A program made the position numbers and the translations under genes. Of a DNA stretch of 64,000 bases, positions 22,980-34,717 are shown one piece after another. Position 1 is the first letter of the stretch; each line of letters begins with the position of its first letter. Under the pieces are notes generated by a model. It was not told the DNA's origin, searched no databases, and was given only the letters and a program-made list of their open reading frames with translations. Source of the stretch: Diphasiastrum complanatum (Eukaryota; Streptophyta; Lycopodiopsida; Lycopodiales; Lycopodiaceae); the NCBI GenBank assembly GCA_029204225.1, contig CM055096.1, forward strand, positions 315,001 to 379,000, written 5' to 3'.

Positions 22980-24330
22980 AAATCACCAAAAGAAGAGCTA
23001 CTTTTTGGCTTTTTCCAGCCTCCCACACCCACTATTCCTTGAAATCTTGGCTCTAACTTCAGGGACAGCTTGAAAAGACTGTGATTAATCTACTTACAAG
23101 GCCTACAAGGTGTTTCATAATAGTATGCAACCAATTCTTGACACTTGGTGAGCACAATTCATTTGTAAAATTGGTGACTTTGGTTAGTTTGATATTTTTT
23201 GTATTTCGTCTATCATCTTGGATTTTGTTATATGCAAAAACAAACATTTGATTAGGTTTTTTTAGGTATTTTTTCATATTCTAGCTTTATGCATAACTAT
23301 ATACAACACTTCTAAATTCTCAACTTGGCTCTTTGGTAAGAGTGATTTCCCTTGGTTAAAGATTGCTTGCTCGAGTCACCTCATAAAAGTTGAAATTACG
23401 TGAAAGGTTTAGTTTTAATGCTTTTAGAGATAACATATGTTGGAATACTGCTTAGCCTAATGAAAACTTGGCCAATATTTAGATGCAAGGTTCAAGGTTA
23501 GTCAAATATCTATCTTCTACTTCAAAGTGTCAATTTAACATTCTTTTGTTGTTGTCAACACTTGTCGTGTCTATGCTCTTTTACTGCTTTGTAATGTAAT
23601 TGTGATGTATTTTGAGCTCTCGCTTTCTTTTGTAATATCATTCTTTGCCACATCCCATTACACAATCAGCTCAAAAAAGTAACATTAATTATTTTAAAAA
23701 TGGCAATCAAGATTTTGTAGCAAGTCATGATTGTCATGATTGAATATTTATAATTGATATGTTCTCCTGAATAGTTAAAATATCAAGAATTGCATATATT
23801 AAAATACTGAAACAACAATTTTTTCATAAACCTAGCCATATAAGATTTAGTTTTTGCACTTTTTAAATCATTGGATGTAGCGATAGTAATGAAATAAACA
23901 TGAACATAAATTAATAATAAAACACTGCACTTCTCAATTAATAAAGCATATGCATACTCAGGTTTCATTGATTGGAAACTTTTAAAAAATATTTTGTAAG
24001 AGGTGAGAAAAAAACTTCCACCGAAACATCAAAATGCACAATGTTCTAGTATATTCAATATATGATTCTTCATTTTTGTAGAATGGGCTTAGGAGACTTT
24101 CATCACAGAGAATGACAAGTATAAATGATTGCAGATTTTTTTATTTAATCATATTATATGGTACAAAGCAGTGTTGGGCGGGTATATAGGGTCACGGCTG
24201 GTATCAATAATGGGTATCACCATGGTATTAAAAAATCGACCCGACTAGTATATGATTTCTAATACCAAGGTCTAGAACCGGACACCCAGTATTAACTATT
24301 TAGGATTTTCTTGAAAATCGAACTTGGAAA
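22980..24330. other. Unassigned AT-rich stretch
   Basis: No gene or element end can be supported. Open frames on the minus strand (23059-23277, 23783-23968) are short and without motifs. Confidence 0.4.
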
Positions 24331-24334
24331 TTAC

Positions 24335-24985
24335 CCAGACATGATATTCCAAGAATAAGCCATTAAGGAAAAGAACAAACCCACTAATGAAGAACTAGCA
24401 TAGCAGGCTGAGCTCAAAGCCAAAGCAGTAACATTTTAGGACGACTACAAAAGATTAGATTAGAGTTCTAACACCTTTAATCCTACCTTGTCCGATAGCT
24501 AGACAAAACGAATGAAGAAATTTGTAGTTTCTATTTGAAAAGCAATCTGTATCAATCTTCCTTCAATGATAAGGAGTTGCTTTTCGCCTGTAACAAGAAA
24601 CATCCCATTTTCATGCTACATGTGTAATGCAAGTTTGTGCCTAAGCTAACTACCTAGTTTGATAAATCTACCTTGCAAGTCAGGGGTAAAAGCTCTAAAA
24701 TAATGCAAGGGACGCCCTTTAATTTTGACTTTAATGGAAAAAAAATTCCTGACACACGAGCAAATATTGTCAGGCAAGGCAAAAGATAACTGTTATTGAA
24801 CTTCTCAAATATTGATTAAAAACCTTTGATTTTTTTTTATCAACTTGTTAAGTACCCAAAATTGATAATTCAAAAGCAAGCTATTAAGGCAAAGAACAAA
24901 CACACCGACAAACCTGATAAGAGCTAACATAGTAGGTTAAGCTCAAAGCCAAAGCTGAAACATTTCAGAACAACTATGAACGAGT
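24335..24985. repeat. Direct repeat pair, ~120-bp copies
   Basis: The copies at about 24335-24450 and 24852-24985 share GC(C/T)ATTAAGG(A/C)AAAGAACAAAC and GCTCAAAGCCAAAGC, with overall moderate identity and small indels. The ~400 bp between them has no gene. The two may be ends of an unrecognised element or an old segmental duplication. Confidence 0.6.
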
Positions 24986-26642
24986 AATTCAGAGTTTTGA
25001 AATAACGAACTAATTGCAATAACTGACCTTGACTCAAGAAAAATGCACTGGATACAAAATTCAGCATGAAAGAAAAAAATGGTGTAGTATTATCCAAATT
25101 CTCTTCCATAAGGTACATAGTTGACCAGATTACATAGAAGCAATCAATTATCTAGAGTTTCCACCATGTTGCCTGCCCTTAATTTTACAGCATGGTATAG
25201 GAAAAGTTGTAATGAACCAAATAATAATGCACTAAGGATGGACAGATTGTTTTACCAACAATACAAAAAATTAATATAAAGAACACACTTGCAAAAGGAC
25301 ATCCCTGCAAAAGGAGGACGAAGACAAAGGAAGAGTACCGGGTGCAAAAAGCGTAAACGAAAAATCCCAACAAGAACATCAACTTTATAGAATGAATCTA
25401 GAAGTTAAGGCATGATTTGAAAGAGATAATCACATCAGATGCATTGCTTCACAACTACACACCAAGTACAGAACATCCAAAGATTCTGATTGTCTGACAT
25501 ACTACTCAGCCAAAAAGTTCAATGCTCCACAGGAAACGTGATGAGCATCACAATGGTGTTGTATGGCATTTTGCTGAAGTGAGCAAGGCAGAAAGTGGAG
25601 ATTTGCTAGCTTACCAACGCCGTGAATTTTTCAGAAGAGAGAGACCTTAGGTGCAATTTTATGGCAGACCTTGGGCACAACAATAGATCAAGTTCCTGTA
25701 CCATTAAAGTTGAGATTTAGACAGATGAGTCTTAGTAGGAACTTGGAATTCAGCTAGATAGAAGCCTGGTCAGACATTGTTCTGGGAGATCCAACACACA
25801 GAACAGAATAACTCTTCTTTATATGCTCTGTTATAACTATGTTCTTGTTGATTATTAATGGTACAGTGAGAAAGATGGAGCTTGGCAAAGGGAATACTTT
25901 TTTGGGATGGAGGTAGATGATTCTTCATAGGATATTTTGTATTCAAGAACTTGTCAGTAGAGGAAGCACGATCAAAAGATAGCAGGATAGTTCTAGAGAT
26001 CGAGGATTGATAAAATTACTGATAAATTTACGAGATCGAGTACACTAGTATTTTCTATTTTTCGTTTGACCGTAATGCTATATTTCTACTAGACAAACTG
26101 TAAGCACAAATTGCTGGAAAAGCAGAAGACAAGTGGCACTCTGAAGCTATGTAAAATGAAGTGCCCAGTAATAGAAGTAACAAAAAAGTGCAAGAGAAGC
26201 GTCTACTATAGGAAGTAATAGATCCAAAAAAATTACACCAGAGAATATGAAAAAGGCGCCAAAAACCTCAAAACTAAAAATTTCTGAAGGACAATCTCTA
26301 GTGCCTTGAATGAAGAGACATAAAGCACAATAGAAGCATTTGACTAAAGGAAACACAATGAATCTCTCCAAGACTGTGATAGCGACAAGTTGCTTACAAT
26401 CAAAGTCTTTTATTTCAAAACCTACCTGTTTCGAATATGATGTGAACAAATCTCAGCTATCTGATGAGAGTAATACAGCTATTGACAAGATTGAAAAATG
26501 TGAGTACTCTAGAGTCAAAATGTCAGAAATCATGACTTTCTCCCACAACCAATAATTTGATTTCCAACAATTCTAACGCCCTTAATGAAGATGGATCTAA
26601 ACATTGTTGAAAATAGCACCCAATATTACTTGGAGAGAAGAA
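24986..26642. other. Unassigned stretch
   Basis: No coding region is supported. The 100-codon minus-strand frame at 26147-26449 is hydrophobic and low in complexity, and lies opposite a plus-strand frame of similar quality. Neither shows a known motif. Confidence 0.35.
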
Positions 26643-27081
26643 TGCTCTTATACCAAGTTATGACCAAAAAACCAAAAAACTTGAAAGGGACTACAAAGGT
26701 ACTAAAAGGAAATTTAGTTGTATTGACAAAATGATAATCAATATTGCCAGAATTTAGAGCATGCAATATTCATTCAATTCATAGCAGAGAAATGGAGAGA
26801 GAACACCATAGCTTGTATTAGAGAATGTACACAATGAGAGAGATGAAGTGGGAGAGGCACAACAACCTCTTCCTAGCATCACTACATCTTGCGATACCAA
26901 GTGCTTTTCCACATAGAAGGGACTAGACCTCTATTAATTCCATTACATGGCACTTTGGATCCAATAATTGAACATGGCTAAATATTGCATTGTAATAGCC
27001 CAAGTGAAGAAGTAGCATGTGTGAACAACTCTTGTGTAGTCATAATATCATCAATAATGGATGTCATAATACTTCCAAACA
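26643..27081 (-). repeat. LTR family G, copy 1, with degenerate PBS
   Basis: On the minus strand the LTR runs 27081 to about 26656. It starts near TTTGGAAGTATT and ends at a PBS-like TGGTATAAGAGC (26644-26655), one or two changes from the standard copia PBS. It matches 33400-33876 in the same orientation, sharing GAACACCATAGCTTGTATTA and GTGCTTTTCCACAT. No gag is recognisable to its left. Confidence 0.6.
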
Positions 27082-28560
27082 TCCATGTGCAGCAAAGAAT
27101 ATATGGTCGATAATCCCAGGGTTATGCAAAAGATGAATCATCTCTCCTACCCTTGTGTGATGTGTCATTGGAAGGCCGGCATGCTCCATAACAAATGAGA
27201 TAGGGCTCTCCTGCATCTTCAAGCAACTTCTAAGCTGGTACTAAGAATGATAGCACCTCATCAATCTCCAAACCCTATAGAAGGACATCACCATAAGTGT
27301 TCACTGAAGAATTCTCAACTACACTCCATCTTTGGCAAAGAGAGCAGTTGGCTGTAGCCTCTTCCATACTATCACATTAGCCTCATAAAATTTGATAGTA
27401 CCTTAGGAAAACTCCCCTTGGATTGTGAAATCCTATTCGCAACAAAAAAACTAACCAATTGCATCACCACAAACTTGTTCCAATCTAACAGCATCAAGTG
27501 GGTTTGTGACTTCACAATGTTGATCACATAACAAAATTGCCTCCAATCACTAGATGCATACCTCCAATCTTCACAATAGCACTAACGACACTAAATATGA
27601 GGCTTAACTCTTCATATATAAGATGGACCAATATTATTAAAAGTCTGAGACTATGTTGAAGTGAATTCTAAAAAAACATAAACAAACAAAGTTTATATTA
27701 AAAAGTGTTGCCATCTTTGACTGCAATTATGTATTTAATTTTATAACTTCAACTCTTAAAGCATAACGGCAAAGATTCACCTTGAAGTTTTGCACACTTC
27801 TCTACACATCATTTTGACAAAATGCCAATTTTACAACACATAGATTTCAAGTGGAACATTTAGGGTACACTTCAAGAACTTCACACTTATGAATATTTAG
27901 GGCACAAAAAGTTTACCCAAGGTCAAAAGCACCGCCTTGCCCTTGTAGTCCTTTACGTTTCACTAAGAATAAAAGAGTTTTGAGAGAAAGCTTCAATCTG
28001 ACCTATCAAGACCTTCAAGCAGGGGACACGACTTTCATCTCTCCCATGTTTCTAGTCCATGGATTCAGCCTAAAATGAGTCCTCCATTGCACCAAAGCCA
28101 CTGCCTTCACCAAGCACCGCATCTATTGCACTTATCTTCTAAACGGTCCCATGAACCAAGATGCGTAAGCCAAAGAATGAGAGGAAAAAAGTTTTTTAAA
28201 TTGGACACCATTGCTCACCAAAAGAAACAGCCAAACTTGAAACAATCAAGCCATCAAACTTTAAGAACGGAGAAATTTTGCAACAAAAGTTCAATTAGAA
28301 AACTCTAAGGTTGAATAGAGGTCATATGCAAAATCTTATTCTTTTCCATTTTTAAATCTGTTACTTACGGAATGTCAGGTCAAGACCTACAATCCTTACA
28401 ATGACCGGCAAGATTAAGAAAAGGGTGAAGAAAAATATGAGTTGGAATTAGTACTCTGAAGTTGAAATTGGTGATAATTCCCGAGCACTTCACATAGTAC
28501 CAATTTGCTCAAGAGTTATTTGAGTAATTCCAAAAAAGAAAAAAATTTCGATTTTTGGAT
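27082..28560. other. Unassigned stretch with possible decayed coding
   Basis: On the minus strand at about 27080-27330 one frame reads fairly continuously (for example FVMEHAGLPMTHHTRVGEMI) with a few stops. It could be a decayed gene fragment, but I do not recognise it. The rest, including the short frame at 28075-28308, shows nothing. Confidence 0.3.
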
Positions 28561-30049
28561 GTATGGATCAGGAAGTGAAGGGTCTTCGTGGAGGAAGAAC
28601 ATGTGGTATGGGACGCAGGGGATTCCAAAACGAAGGTCTGAAACTAACTTGATCAGGTTGACCATAGTACGGCCGTAAATCGAAAATGATGCCAAATACT
28701 ATTGGTCACAAGAGGGTGTTTGGTCAAAAATTTGAGATATTGGTCATGACCCCTTCTGGATATCTCAAATTTACAAAACCAAAAACCCTTAAAGCTATTT
28801 CCTTATTCAAAGAATGTATTAGTGAATTTCTCAATACTAGCTAGCCCCGATTTCATGTGATTTTGGACTGCGTTTATATGCATGCATAAATTAGTCGGTA
28901 AAACATAGGCATGTTGATGAGAATTGTATAGAGACAGTTTCTCGCTAGGTAATAGTGATTTCTCAATGAGAATTACTTATTGACCTAGGATAGATTTAGA
29001 ATCAGATTGAATGTCGTGTTTTTGGACCCACACCTAGACATTCTCTAAATCCGATACAGTTAACAGAGTCAGGAGGGCTACTTCAGAGTTAGTTGTTTGA
29101 ATCAACAATATAACCTTACTTATGGATATTGTTGATGATATGTATTGCTTATAAGTCGCAACCTTTATGAGTCATTTTTGGATTCATTTAGAGGGTTTTT
29201 TACATAGAATACATGAAAACTTTTGGCCTTAACCTTTTTCCGATTGGAAAAGGATGGAATGCTATCCCGGAAACTCATGAGGAGTTGGATAGTAGATGGA
29301 AGCCAAAAGTCAAAACTCCTCGTAAAGAAATTCTGGTGAATCTTAAGTTATTCTAGATTAGAACTTAAGAGTAATGGAATCTAGACGTATTCTAGATTTA
29401 ACCTTAACTTTGGAATGACATTATGTGTCATGACTTGTGTAAGAAAATTTTGAGAAATACAATTCTTATAAAGGCATCGTAAATGAGTTGGATAAGCCCG
29501 GAACTTTCCTTATGGAAAGGACTTTTTAGAACAACTCATGTGTCTTCTAAGAATAGTAGTATTCACGTTCTCTTATTATTGAGTATAGAATAAGGATCAG
29601 AGGAATTATGATTGATAGGCGAGCTCCTCAAACGGACGCAAGAAGCAGAACCGGCCCAGCAATCCAACTCGCCCCCAAGGAGTTTGCATCACAACTAGAG
29701 TAGATGCTCATGGGCGAGACCACCCAGGCACCTCCAACCTCCTCCAACACGCCTAGAAAGAGCAACTACTTATAAGAGTTGCTGAAGAGGAAACCCTCTT
29801 TCACACTTCCTCCCTTGCCTCCCATACTGGAAGAAATCGGATCGCCAAGCAGAGAAATGGCAGGAGATGACAAGGGGGCAAAAGACCAACTTGCAATGAA
29901 CGCAACAAGATAAGGGGGCAGAGATCACTATTTTAGCAAAAGGAGTCGGATCACCGATACAATACAACGTATCCCATCGGTCTCACCCCCCCAGACATCT
30001 ACGATAAGGGGGCACAACCAGCAGAGCAAGCCTAAGAGCAACCCATTGC
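28561..30049. other. Unassigned stretch before the coiled-coil ORF
   Basis: I find no gene or clear LTR boundary. The base composition changes toward higher GC from about 29620, where the coding-like sequence of the next feature begins to appear. Confidence 0.3.
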
Positions 30050-31377
30050 GACAAGCACAGCTACGGGTGCTTCGCCAGCAAGTGTGCCAATTCCACTAGC
30101 ATCGGATATGGGAATCCCTCTTGATGAAGTGGATGTGCATGCGGCCAACACATTATCTCATGCACATGCCCTCGTGAAGGATCTCAATTGATACTTACTG
30201 ACCACCTCCCTCACCATTGGTTCAACAGCAGAAAAGCAGGCAAAAGAGGCAGCCGAGCAGCAAATCCAAGCGTTGCAACAAGAACCTGACCAAGCAAGGG
30301 CTCACATGGCCAAAATGCAGCGAGAGATGGATGCGATGCAGACCAGCATCCAATCCTATCAAGCCATGGTCCCCGCTCCAGAAGCATCACAAAAGCAACT
30401 GCAAGCCCAACTAGAAGCTGAGAAGAAACAGACAGAGTGCCAAACCACTATGGTGTTGATCTAAGAAAAGGTGATTGAGGCCTGGCAGAATAAGTGCATA
30501 GAGCACCAGCAAACAATCGATTTTTATCTTGCAATGCCACCAATGTCGGGGACACCAGTCTCATCCCCATAGTTAAATACAATGAAGTCATTGCGAAATT
30601 GCAAACGCATAAGAAGCTATTGCAGGATTTTGAGGCCAAGCAAGCAGAATATATCAACCCATTTGTTGATGTAATTGGCAAACTCGAGCAGCAAAACAAC
30701 AAGCTGGAAAAACAACTAGACTAGCAGCACAGGGTCTTCCAGCCATTCCTCAAGACACGCAGCCGGCCACAACCAATCAAGCGCAATCGGTGCAAGATCA
30801 AGGGGTCCCACCTGAACCAACAAGCACCCAAGCTTTAACCTAGGCCACCATGGAGTTTGATACCTCATTCACTATTGAGCTGTTGAACAATCATCGGGGG
30901 CCGGTACCTCACATGAAGCCCCCTCCCAAGACAAGTCAATGGCAAAAGACACCGGAAACAGTAAAGCCACCGTCAGTGCCAAGCACGCCTTCAAATGGCC
31001 CAAGACTCTAGAAGCGTCTATCCAAGAATTCGAGGCCAAATACCCAGAAGATCAGATGCGGGGAGGCTATGTTTTGTCGTCCTCTACCGCCAATATCAAG
31101 GGCTATGAAAAGCAGATCATTGAGCAGGCACCACAACCCACATGGCACAACTTCCTCTTTTAGGACGATAAAAAGGCCCTAACAAAATACTTCAAAATTC
31201 CCAAGTACCTGCGCGTGGACCCCCGCTATATGCCTATTCCACGAAGAGAGTCATGGCCGAAGGTGCAAGATATCAATGCCCGTCCCAATTGGCTGGTGAT
31301 TCCTAGTATCATGGGCTGGACAAACCAGGCTAACTTCTAGGGGCATCTCAATGAAGCCCAGGGTAATTTAGAAAAGT
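30050..31377 (+). pseudogene. Broken coiled-coil ORF, unknown family
   Basis: From about 30058 a frame reads through a Gln/Glu/Ala-rich helix (QARAHMAKMQREMDAMQTSI, LEAEKKQTECQ) with heptad-like spacing. After a frame change near 30540 a second coiled coil follows (LQTHKKLLQDFEAKQAEYI, KLEQQNNKLEKQLD). A Pro/Gln-rich linker leads to 30939-31163 and beyond, with LEASIQEFEAKYPEDQMRGG and IPKYLRVDPRYMPIPRRESW. TAG codons at 31161-31163 and 31338-31340 interrupt it. The layout of helical N-terminus, linker and compact basic C-terminus would fit a retroelement gag-type protein, but I cannot assign it and no pol lies beside it. Confidence 0.5.
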
Positions 31378-31926
31378 GAAGCCTTATAATGGAAAGCTTT
31401 GTAAATAATTATTTTTGTTAGATTACTGGCCCAAGTATGGCATCTTGTGTGTATAAGCCCATCAGTAGATAATGACATTAGGCCCTGGTTTGGCATCCTA
31501 CGAGTGTAAGTCCAACTTGTGGTGCCATTAGTTACTAGGGGCAAGAAAACAATTTTGGCAAATCTTAAGATTTAAACTTAGACTAAAAAGTTAAGTAAAA
31601 GTCAAAGTCAAGTTTCCAAAAAGGGACTTGCATTGTATTTTGAGACTTGAAATGTCTTGTCCCATAAGCAAATGTGGAAAGCGGAACCCAAAAGCTTCTA
31701 TAAGAAAAAACTCCTATGTAATTCTCATCCATAATTGAAGAGAGCAAGGTGCTGCTATTTTGGGTCCATACATGCTCTAATTTGGTGTTTGGTTAATGTT
31801 AGCTTGACTTTGCGTGTTATGCTACTTTAGTCTAAGTTTTTGTTACTTTAGCCGCTATTTTATGCTTAATTTATGGTGGTTTAATCTAGTTTTTCTTGGA
31901 GAGAGAGTAGGAAGGCGTGGAGCCCA

Positions 31927-31929
<3 letters not shown>

Positions 31930-31964
<35 letters not shown>
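31930..31964. repeat. (GA)n microsatellite
   Basis: About 35 bp of GA dinucleotides, marking the 3' side of the minus-strand ORF1-like unit whose 5' side also carries a (GA)n tract at 33233-33280. The stretch 31378-31929 holds nothing I can identify. Confidence 0.95.
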
Positions 31965-31967
<3 letters not shown>

Positions 31968-32345
31968 TATTAACGTCTTTTCCATGCCAAAAGACGTATA
32001 AGACGAAAGGAGTACGTCATAAGAAATGGTACTCGTATGGAACAATGTCGTCAACAGAAAACTAAATAAAACGTAATTCGCTATGTAAAAAAGCTCATCT
32101 CTCACGCAGGAGAGGAAATAAATGACTGTAGCTGAAACATCTCTCACGTAGAAAAGGGAGAAGAATTTGAGATTTTAAGCTCTGCAATTTTAACCAAGAC
32201 CGGGCGTCCGTCTCGAAAGAGCCCGTAAACTGTTGGCCTTAGCATCTGCGATAATTTTCTTTCTCTCAGTCCATTGAATGGGCGTCAAGTCTTCATCCAT
32301 AAAAATAGTAGATCCCTTCAGGCAACCTCTTTTACATAGAGCCTT

Positions 32346-33041
32346 TTAACAAAGCAAAGCATCCTTGAAACGCAGAAACACTGTAGTGGATTGGAGCTTA
32401 CCCACCCAAGCAGCAGATATGACATCCTTTTTGAGACCAAAGGTGGAATGAATGAAAGCATTTGCCTCGGCCACGAGGTCCTTACCCGCAAAAGAAGCTC
32501 CCCTAACTCTGACATTGAGGGCCTTGAGATCTCTTTTTTGATGTTCTTGAATAAATTCAGAAATAACCTGCTTAGATCCCTTGAGCATGTCGGCCCAAGA
32601 ACTCTTCGATTGCTGAAATTGCTGCTCCAAGGAGTGAACTTGCTCGTGAAGCTGCTTTGCCATGTCTTCAGAATCTGCATTGCTGACTTCTTCTTCTTCC
32701 TCTTCATCTGATTCCAATTCATTCTTGAGGTAAGCAACATCAACCTCAAGAATGCCAACTTTGCCCTGGAGGGCCAAAACCGTATTCTCCAGAGTGGAGA
32801 TTTGGAATGCTTGTTGCTTGATTAAGGCAAGCAAGGACACATTGGTCTCTTGAAGAGACTCAATAAAGCGAGGGAAACCAGACAAAAAATCAATTGAAAG
32901 AGGCGGAGATAAAGGGGAGAGTGGAGGGTAGGGGCAAGGGAGAGGAGGAATGAGGGGAAGCAGGAGGGGTTTGAAGGGGGAGGGAGAAGGGGGAGGGGTT
33001 TCCTTCTTCCCCTTCCGATTCATTGATTGCCAATCAGCCAT
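32346..33041 (-). CDS. LINE ORF1-like protein (coiled coil plus RRM-like)
   Basis: The likely start is MADWQSMNRKGKKE at 33041. The open frame continues upstream only through CT-repeat and Pro-rich sequence that looks like 5' UTR. About 232 codons follow: a Pro-rich N-terminus, a coiled coil (ISTLENTVLALQGKVGILEV), an acidic stretch of Glu, a second helix with SLEQQFQQSKSSWADMLKGS, then KRDLKALNVRVRGASFAGKD and a segment ending VGKLQSTTVFLRFKDALLC. The last part resembles the RRM-like domain of plant LINE ORF1 proteins, which bind element RNA. After the stop, other frames still read DEDLTPIQWTERKKI, the typical ORF1 C-terminal block, so a frameshift near 32346 truncates it. No ORF2 lies downstream. 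Confidence 0.6.
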   Translation of the reverse strand: MADWQSMNRKGKKETPPPSPSPFKPLLLPLIPPLPCPYPPLSPLSPPLSIDFLSGFPRFIESLQETNVSLLALIKQQAFQISTLENTVLALQGKVGILEVDVAYLKNELESDEEEEEEVSNADSEDMAKQLHEQVHSLEQQFQQSKSSWADMLKGSKQVISEFIQEHQKRDLKALNVRVRGASFAGKDLVAEANAFIHSTFGLKKDVISAAWVGKLQSTTVFLRFKDALLC

Positions 33042-33230
33042 AGTACAACAAGCAATGAGAGAGGGAGGGACAGCAAATGGTGATGGAGAGACAAACGGCG
33101 ATGGAGGGACAGGGAAGGAGGGTATAAGATGGAGGGAACAGCGGGCAGTGATCAGGCAGCAGCGGCGATCAGGCAGCAACAGCAGGGCGCCAGGAGAAGG
33201 CGCGCTGCTGCCATTGCGAGCGAGCGAGCG

Positions 33231-33232
<2 letters not shown>

Positions 33233-33280
<48 letters not shown>
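33233..33280. repeat. (GA)n microsatellite
   Basis: About 48 bp of GA dinucleotides, preceded by GAGC repeats. On the minus strand it is a CT-rich tract just upstream of the ORF1-like start and could be part of its 5' UTR. Confidence 0.95.
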
Positions 33281-33284
<4 letters not shown>

Positions 33285-33399
33285 GTTGACTGTGGGAGTG
33301 TTTTGAGAGTTTTTGTACGTGTTTTAAGCTATTTTCCATACTTGGTTGCAAGTAGAAGTAGACTTTTGGACATCTTGCTTGCATTGGCATCGGCTCTTA

Positions 33400-33876
33400 G
33401 TAGGATCCACTTCCCGTACTACACACGACTTGGAAAAAGGTGGAGCACCATCTCCTTCTTGACAATACAATATCTAAATTGTGTATATACTAGATAAATT
33501 AGTGTGATACACATTCAATTCATAACAAAAGATGGAGAAAGAACACCATAGCTTGTATTAGAGATTGTGCACAATACAATGTGAGAGAGATGAAAGGGGA
33601 GAGGTGCAACGACCTTTTCCTAATGTCCCCACAATATTGGCCCTATGGTACCTAGTGCTTTTCCACATAAAAGAGACCAGACCTCTATTATTAACACTAC
33701 ATGGCAAATTCGGCCCATTTAGTCATTTATCATCATAGAATACATGCAAGTAGTTTATCAGATAATCAAACATGTCTAAATATAATAGCCAAAGCACTGA
33801 AGAAGTAACACATGTCAAGAACTCTTGCAAAATCATGATGTTATCAGTAATGGATGTGAAGGTCATACTTCCAACA
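33400..33876 (-). repeat. LTR family G, copy 2
   Basis: On the minus strand it starts TGTTGGAAGTATG at 33876. It matches the LTR at 26656-27081 over GAACACCATAGCTTGTATTA, GTGCTTTTCCACAT and the region around 33780-33870, with extra sequence (33700-33775) absent from copy 1. The inner end near 33400 is approximate and no clear PBS is visible. Confidence 0.6.
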
Positions 33877-33908
33877 AATATAACTATAAGACATTATTGA
33901 ACTAAAAG

Positions 33909-33990
33909 TTAACTCTCTAACAGGAATGCAAGCTCACTCTCTAATAGGAATAGAAGGTTGCTCTCTAATAAGAATAAAAGCTAACTCTAC
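33909..33990. repeat. Three short tandem units (~27 bp)
   Basis: CTCTCTAACAGGAATGCAAG, CTCTCTAATAGGAATAGAAG and CTCTCTAATAAGAATAAAAG follow each other with ~27-bp spacing. They are non-coding and lie between LTR family G and the 3' end of the host gene. Confidence 0.75.
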
Positions 33991-34717
33991 TCGCCAATTA
34001 ATTGACTCCTTGAATGAGGCCACTTTGGCCTATCTATACTATCTGGAGGAGTTAGGTTTGCAGGTTCCTGCCCTGGTAAGGATGGCCCAGTATTAACCAC
34101 AATAATCAGAATTGTTCAGATGGTAATTGATAAGTGGTGGCTCCTTCGAGCTGAAATTGTGAGTTCTAAAAGCAATCAATTACAAATGATAGCGTATACT
34201 TAATACTAACACAAAGCCAAAATACTATTGACTAAAAGGAAATAACGGCATGGAGCCAGAGACCCAAGCAGCTGCATGTGGGAAGCCTACAACTGATTCT
34301 GATCACCAACAACCTTAAAATATACTCTATAATCAAATTTCTAAAAAAGCAGTTAAAACGAGAAAAAAAATTTAAAACTTCGTTCACTGAGAAATTTTCA
34401 AGAAACACATCCAATAACCCATCCTTCAAAGCATTCCACGTAGTTGCAATTATGCACACTGAAATTGGATAACGTTCAGGAATTGGCAATCTATACATAC
34501 CTGCAAAATCAGGAAGTATGTTGTTTATACGAAAAACACTCCTTGCTCTGCCTGTCACTACTTCTCTAAAAAAAATTTGAATGCATGGAGCGCAGGTTGG
34601 TTTCACCATGTAAACATCAATTGTATCCATGGCAGGTATAAACTATATGATGCAAGAGAAAAAAAACCTATCCGATCTAGACATGGCACCACTCTAGGAC
34701 AATATGACAAACACAAA

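Noticed and set aside
33042-33284. N-terminal extension of the ORF1-like frame (SLSLSL... and Pro-rich)
   Set aside because: It is translation of a CT microsatellite and flanking low-complexity DNA. The ATG at 33041 is a better start.
34232-34630. 132-codon minus-strand frame downstream of the host gene
   Set aside because: It begins after the gene's stop codon, has no recognisable domain and is better explained as 3' UTR or flank. A GT site inside it (CAG|GTATGT near 34498) is noted but has no matching acceptor in phase.
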